Below, in pieces: positions 7,360 through 9,453 of a stretch of DNA of 9,453 nt. Each line of letters begins with the position of its first letter. Positions within the stretch are counted from its first letter, which is position 1. A program made the position numbers and the translations under genes. Origin of the DNA: Lachnospiraceae bacterium. GTDB taxonomy: Bacteria; Bacillota; Clostridia; Lachnospirales; Lachnospiraceae. The notes under the pieces are model-generated. The model saw only the letters and a list, made by a program, of their open reading frames with translations, was not told the DNA's origin and searched no databases. The stretch spans positions 1 to 9,453 of the forward strand of contig JAFUXY010000001.1 in assembly GCA_017477005.1 (NCBI GenBank), given 5' to 3'.

Positions 7360-7374
7360 ATCAATCGATGAATC
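7351..7374 (+). repeat. Perfect 12-bp tandem duplication across a stop codon
   Basis: AATCGATGAATC occurs twice without gap or mismatch (7351-7362, 7363-7374); a third copy begins (AAT) and stops. The first copy encodes the last two residues and TGA of the small hypothetical gene. The second copy would repeat the same Asn-Arg-stop in frame. Confidence 0.9.
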
Positions 7375-7392
7375 AATGAAAAAATTCATTGA
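7373..7392 (+). repeat. Inverted repeat overlapping the tRNA promoter -35 box
   Basis: TCAATGAA (7373-7380) and TTCATTGA (7385-7392) form a perfect 8-bp stem with an AAAA loop. It is AT-rich and no T-run follows on this strand, so it is a poor terminator. The right arm covers the first four bases of the -35 hexamer TTGACG (7389-7394). It could be an operator or simply a product of local slippage. Confidence 0.5.
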
Positions 7393-7417
7393 CGATAAAA
7401 AAACATTGTGGTAAAAT
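7389..7417 (+). promoter_or_regulatory. Promoter of tRNA-Ala
   Basis: TTGACG (7389-7394) and TAAAAT (7412-7417) are spaced by 17 bases, and TG at 7409-7410 gives an extended -10. The expected start lies near 7424, a few bases before the mature tRNA 5' end at 7430. This is a strong, typical stable-RNA promoter. Confidence 0.8.
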
Positions 7418-7429
7418 GTATTTTGTTTT

Positions 7430-7502
<73 letters not shown>

Positions 7503-7512
7503 GTTGGAAATG

Positions 7513-7559
7513 GCGCAAAATCATGGTTCTCCCTGATTTTGGGCTATTTTTACTTTTTT
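7513..7559 (+). terminator. Rho-independent terminator after tRNA-Ala
   Basis: CAAAATCA (7516-7523) pairs perfectly with TGATTTTG (7534-7541), extended by two outer G-C pairs across one mismatch. Two T-runs follow (7547-7551 and 7554-7559). It begins about ten bases after the tRNA 3' end, as expected for a single-tRNA unit, and separates it from purA. Confidence 0.75.
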
Positions 7560-7627
7560 GTGGGTGTTTATAGTAAACGAATTTGGAAACTACCTAATAA
7601 AACCATGCACAAGGAGGACAGAGATTT

Positions 7628-8911
7628 ATGGTTACTGCGGTGGTGGGCGCCAACTGGGGCGACGAGGGAAAGGGAAAGATCACGGATATGCTTTCGAGCT
7701 CTGCGGATATTATTGTGCGCTTCCAGGGGGGAGCCAACGCCGGGCATACGATCGTCAATGATTATGGCAAGTTTGCGCTGCATACCCTGCCTTCAGGGGT
7801 ATTTTGTCAGAATACGACCTGCGTGATCGGAAATGGCGTTGCGCTGAATATACCGGTCATGGTGAAGGAGATCGAATCGATCGTTTCACGGGGAGTGCCT
7901 ACGCCGAAGATTTTGGTGTCAGATCGGGCGCAGATTGTGATGCCCTACCATGTGCTTTTTGACGAATACGAGGAGGAACGGCTGGGAAAAGCCTCCTTTG
8001 GATCTACGAAGTCGGGAATCGCGCCGTTTTATTCGGACAAATTTGCCAAGATCGGTTATCAGGTCAGCGAGCTGTTTGACGACGCACTGCTTGTGGAAAA
8101 GGTGAAGCGTACCTGCGAACAGAAGAACGTGCTTTTGGAGCATTTGTACCACAAACCTCTGTTGGTGGAGGAGGAGCTTTTGGAGACTCTGCGTTCTTAT
8201 CGGGAGATGGTCAGTCCCTATGTCTGCGATACCTCCGTCTATCTGCATCAGGCGATCGCAGATGGCAAGGAAATCCTTTTGGAAGGGCAGTTGGGCACCT
8301 TGAAGGATCCCGACCATGGGATTTATCCGATGGTCACGTCCTCTTCGACCTTGGCCGGATACGGCGCGATCGGGGCGGGGATTCCTCCGTATGAGATCAA
8401 GCGGGTGGTGACAGTGGTGAAAGCCTATTCGTCCGCAGTCGGCGCAGGGGCCTTTGTCAGCGAGATTCTGGATGAGGACGCGGCCGAAGAGCTTCGGAAA
8501 CGCGGAGGAAGCAGCGGTGAATACGGCGCGACGACAGGAAGACCCCGCCGTATGGGATGGTTTGACTGTGTGGCGACCCGCTATGGCTGCCGACTGCAGG
8601 GGACGACGGAGGTGGCCTTTACGGTGCTTGACGCGCTTGGTTATCTGGATGAAATCCCGATCTGCGTAGGCTATGAGGCAGACGGAAAAGAGATCTCTGA
8701 TTTCCCGGTGACGCATATTCTTGAAAAAGCAAAGCCGATAATTAAGACCCTGCCGGGCTGGAAGTCGGATATCAGCGGGATCTACGAATATGAAAAATTA
8801 CCCGAAAATTGCAGGCGTTATGTCGAATATATAGAACAGGAGATCGGGTATCCGATCACGATGGTCTCCAACGGGCCGAAGCGCAGCGACATCATCTACA
8901 GGAGCAAATGA
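7628..8911 (+). CDS. purA: Adenylosuccinate synthase
   Basis: PurA joins IMP and aspartate using GTP to give adenylosuccinate, the first committed step from IMP to AMP, in the cytoplasm. The 427 residues match the usual 425-435. The N-terminal GTP-binding loop GANWGDEGKGK (residues 7-17) carries the catalytic Asp (D12), and GGANAGHT (34-41) carries the catalytic His (H40). The conserved IMP/GTP-binding segment SGEYGATTGRPRR lies near 296-308. GSTKSGIAPFYSDK (from 125) and TSSSTLAGYGAIGAGIPP stand where many bacteria have GTTGRGIGPAYEDK and TSSNTTAGG-type sequences; this variant is, from memory, typical of Clostridia. ATG 7628 follows AAGGAGG at 7611-7617. No convincing promoter was found in the short leader. 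No other purine gene is adjacent. Confidence 0.97.
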   Translation: MVTAVVGANWGDEGKGKITDMLSSSADIIVRFQGGANAGHTIVNDYGKFALHTLPSGVFCQNTTCVIGNGVALNIPVMVKEIESIVSRGVPTPKILVSDRAQIVMPYHVLFDEYEEERLGKASFGSTKSGIAPFYSDKFAKIGYQVSELFDDALLVEKVKRTCEQKNVLLEHLYHKPLLVEEELLETLRSYREMVSPYVCDTSVYLHQAIADGKEILLEGQLGTLKDPDHGIYPMVTSSSTLAGYGAIGAGIPPYEIKRVVTVVKAYSSAVGAGAFVSEILDEDAAEELRKRGGSSGEYGATTGRPRRMGWFDCVATRYGCRLQGTTEVAFTVLDALGYLDEIPICVGYEADGKEISDFPVTHILEKAKPIIKTLPGWKSDISGIYEYEKLPENCRRYVEYIEQEIGYPITMVSNGPKRSDIIYRSK

Positions 8912-8912
8912 A

Positions 8913-9453
8913 TTGGTTGAGGTAAAAAATATTTCAAAAAAATATGGATCGCATACGGCTCTCGAGAATCTTTCTTTTGTGATGGAGCCGGGGCGGATCT
9001 ATGGTTTGCTTGGTCCGAATGGCGCCGGGAAGTCTACGACGATGAATATTATGACCGGCTATATTGCGCCAACAAGCGGTGAGGTCTCCATAGACGGGTA
9101 CGACATCTATGAGGATGCCAAGCATGCAAAGCAAAAGCTCGGCTATCTTCCGGAGAATCCGCCGCTGTATCAGGATATGACGGTGCATGAATACCTGATG
9201 TTTGTCGCAGAGTTGAAGGGCGTCAAGCGGAAGGAGCGGTTTCTGGCCGTCGAGACGGTCATGGAGGATACCGGCATTGTAGATGTGGCGAATCAGCTGA
9301 TCCGCACGCTGTCCAAGGGCTATCGGCAGAGGGTCGGCTTTGCAGGCGCGATTGTCAACGATCCACAGGTGATCATTTTGGATGAGCCTACCGTGGGTCT
9401 CGATCCCAAGCAGATCATTGAGTTTCGCGAGCTGATCCGTCGGCTCGGGGAGG
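8913..9453 (+). CDS. ABC-2-type transporter ATP-binding protein (TTG start, 3' partial)
   Basis: This is the N-terminal 180 codons of a single-domain ABC ATPase of the CcmA/GldA class (COG1131), which normally powers an export permease encoded downstream. TTG 8913 is chosen because AGGAG at 8900-8904, inside the end of purA, is eight bases upstream and translation begins with the usual VEVKNISKKYG. No in-frame ATG occurs before the Walker A region. Motifs are Walker A GPNGAGKST (34-42), LPENPPLY with E81 at the Q-loop glutamine position, signature LSKGYRQR (133-140) and Walker B VIILDEPTVGLD (153-164). Glu in place of Gln is, as remembered, common in the GldA-like branch. The gene starts one base after the purA stop, so the two are probably co-transcribed. 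Substrate cannot be told from the ATPase alone. Confidence 0.92.
   Translation, partial: MVEVKNISKKYGSHTALENLSFVMEPGRIYGLLGPNGAGKSTTMNIMTGYIAPTSGEVSIDGYDIYEDAKHAKQKLGYLPENPPLYQDMTVHEYLMFVAELKGVKRKERFLAVETVMEDTGIVDVANQLIRTLSKGYRQRVGFAGAIVNDPQVIILDEPTVGLDPKQIIEFRELIRRLGE

Noticed and set aside
7546..7574. Possible purA promoter with TATAGT at 7569-7574
   Set aside because: No acceptable -35 at 16-18 bases; the upstream sequence is the terminator T-run, so AT-richness explains the match.
7919..8716. 265-residue minus-strand open frame opposite purA
   Set aside because: Shadow of purA codon usage; no family resemblance, and purA in the + frame is unambiguous.

Overview
The window reads as a chromosomal segment from a Bacillota anaerobe, most likely class Clostridia. 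The basis is strong GGAGG-type ribosome binding sites, use of GTG and TTG starts, YesN/YesM-type signalling proteins, a Clostridia-style PurA, and a tRNA gene with no encoded CCA. Base composition is moderate by eye. Family assignments are read from motifs and remembered families, not from a search. Apart from a short run antisense to nothing, every gene is on the + strand, and no gap exceeds about 125 bases.

Positions 1-2177 hold the end of a galactose/methylgalactoside-type sugar ABC importer. The ATPase (mglA-like) lacks its N-terminus at the window edge; it is followed by the permease (mglC-like) and a rho-independent terminator. A near-consensus promoter sits immediately 5' of that terminator, so its transcripts should start inside the terminator stem.

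Positions 2226-7046 appear to be one signalling operon: a small membrane protein of unknown function (GTG start), a YesN-type response regulator with an AraC output domain, a YesM-type sensor histidine kinase, and a membrane-anchored protein resembling a periplasmic sugar-binding protein. The last two overlap by ATGA. This resembles the three-component sugar sensors of clostridia (binding protein + LytS/YesM-type kinase + YesN regulator) that control a neighbouring sugar ABC transporter. The natural target here is the adjacent mgl-like operon. The kinase seems to begin at an ATT codon rather than at the first ATG, which lies inside its first membrane helix.

Positions 7111-9453 are housekeeping in character: a small conserved-looking hypothetical gene, tRNA-Ala(GGC) with a clear promoter and terminator, purA (adenylosuccinate synthase), and, one base after purA, the start of an ABC-2-type exporter ATPase that begins with TTG and runs off the window. 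A perfect 12-bp tandem duplication covers the stop codon of the small hypothetical gene. It is followed at once by an inverted repeat that overlaps the -35 box of the tRNA promoter.
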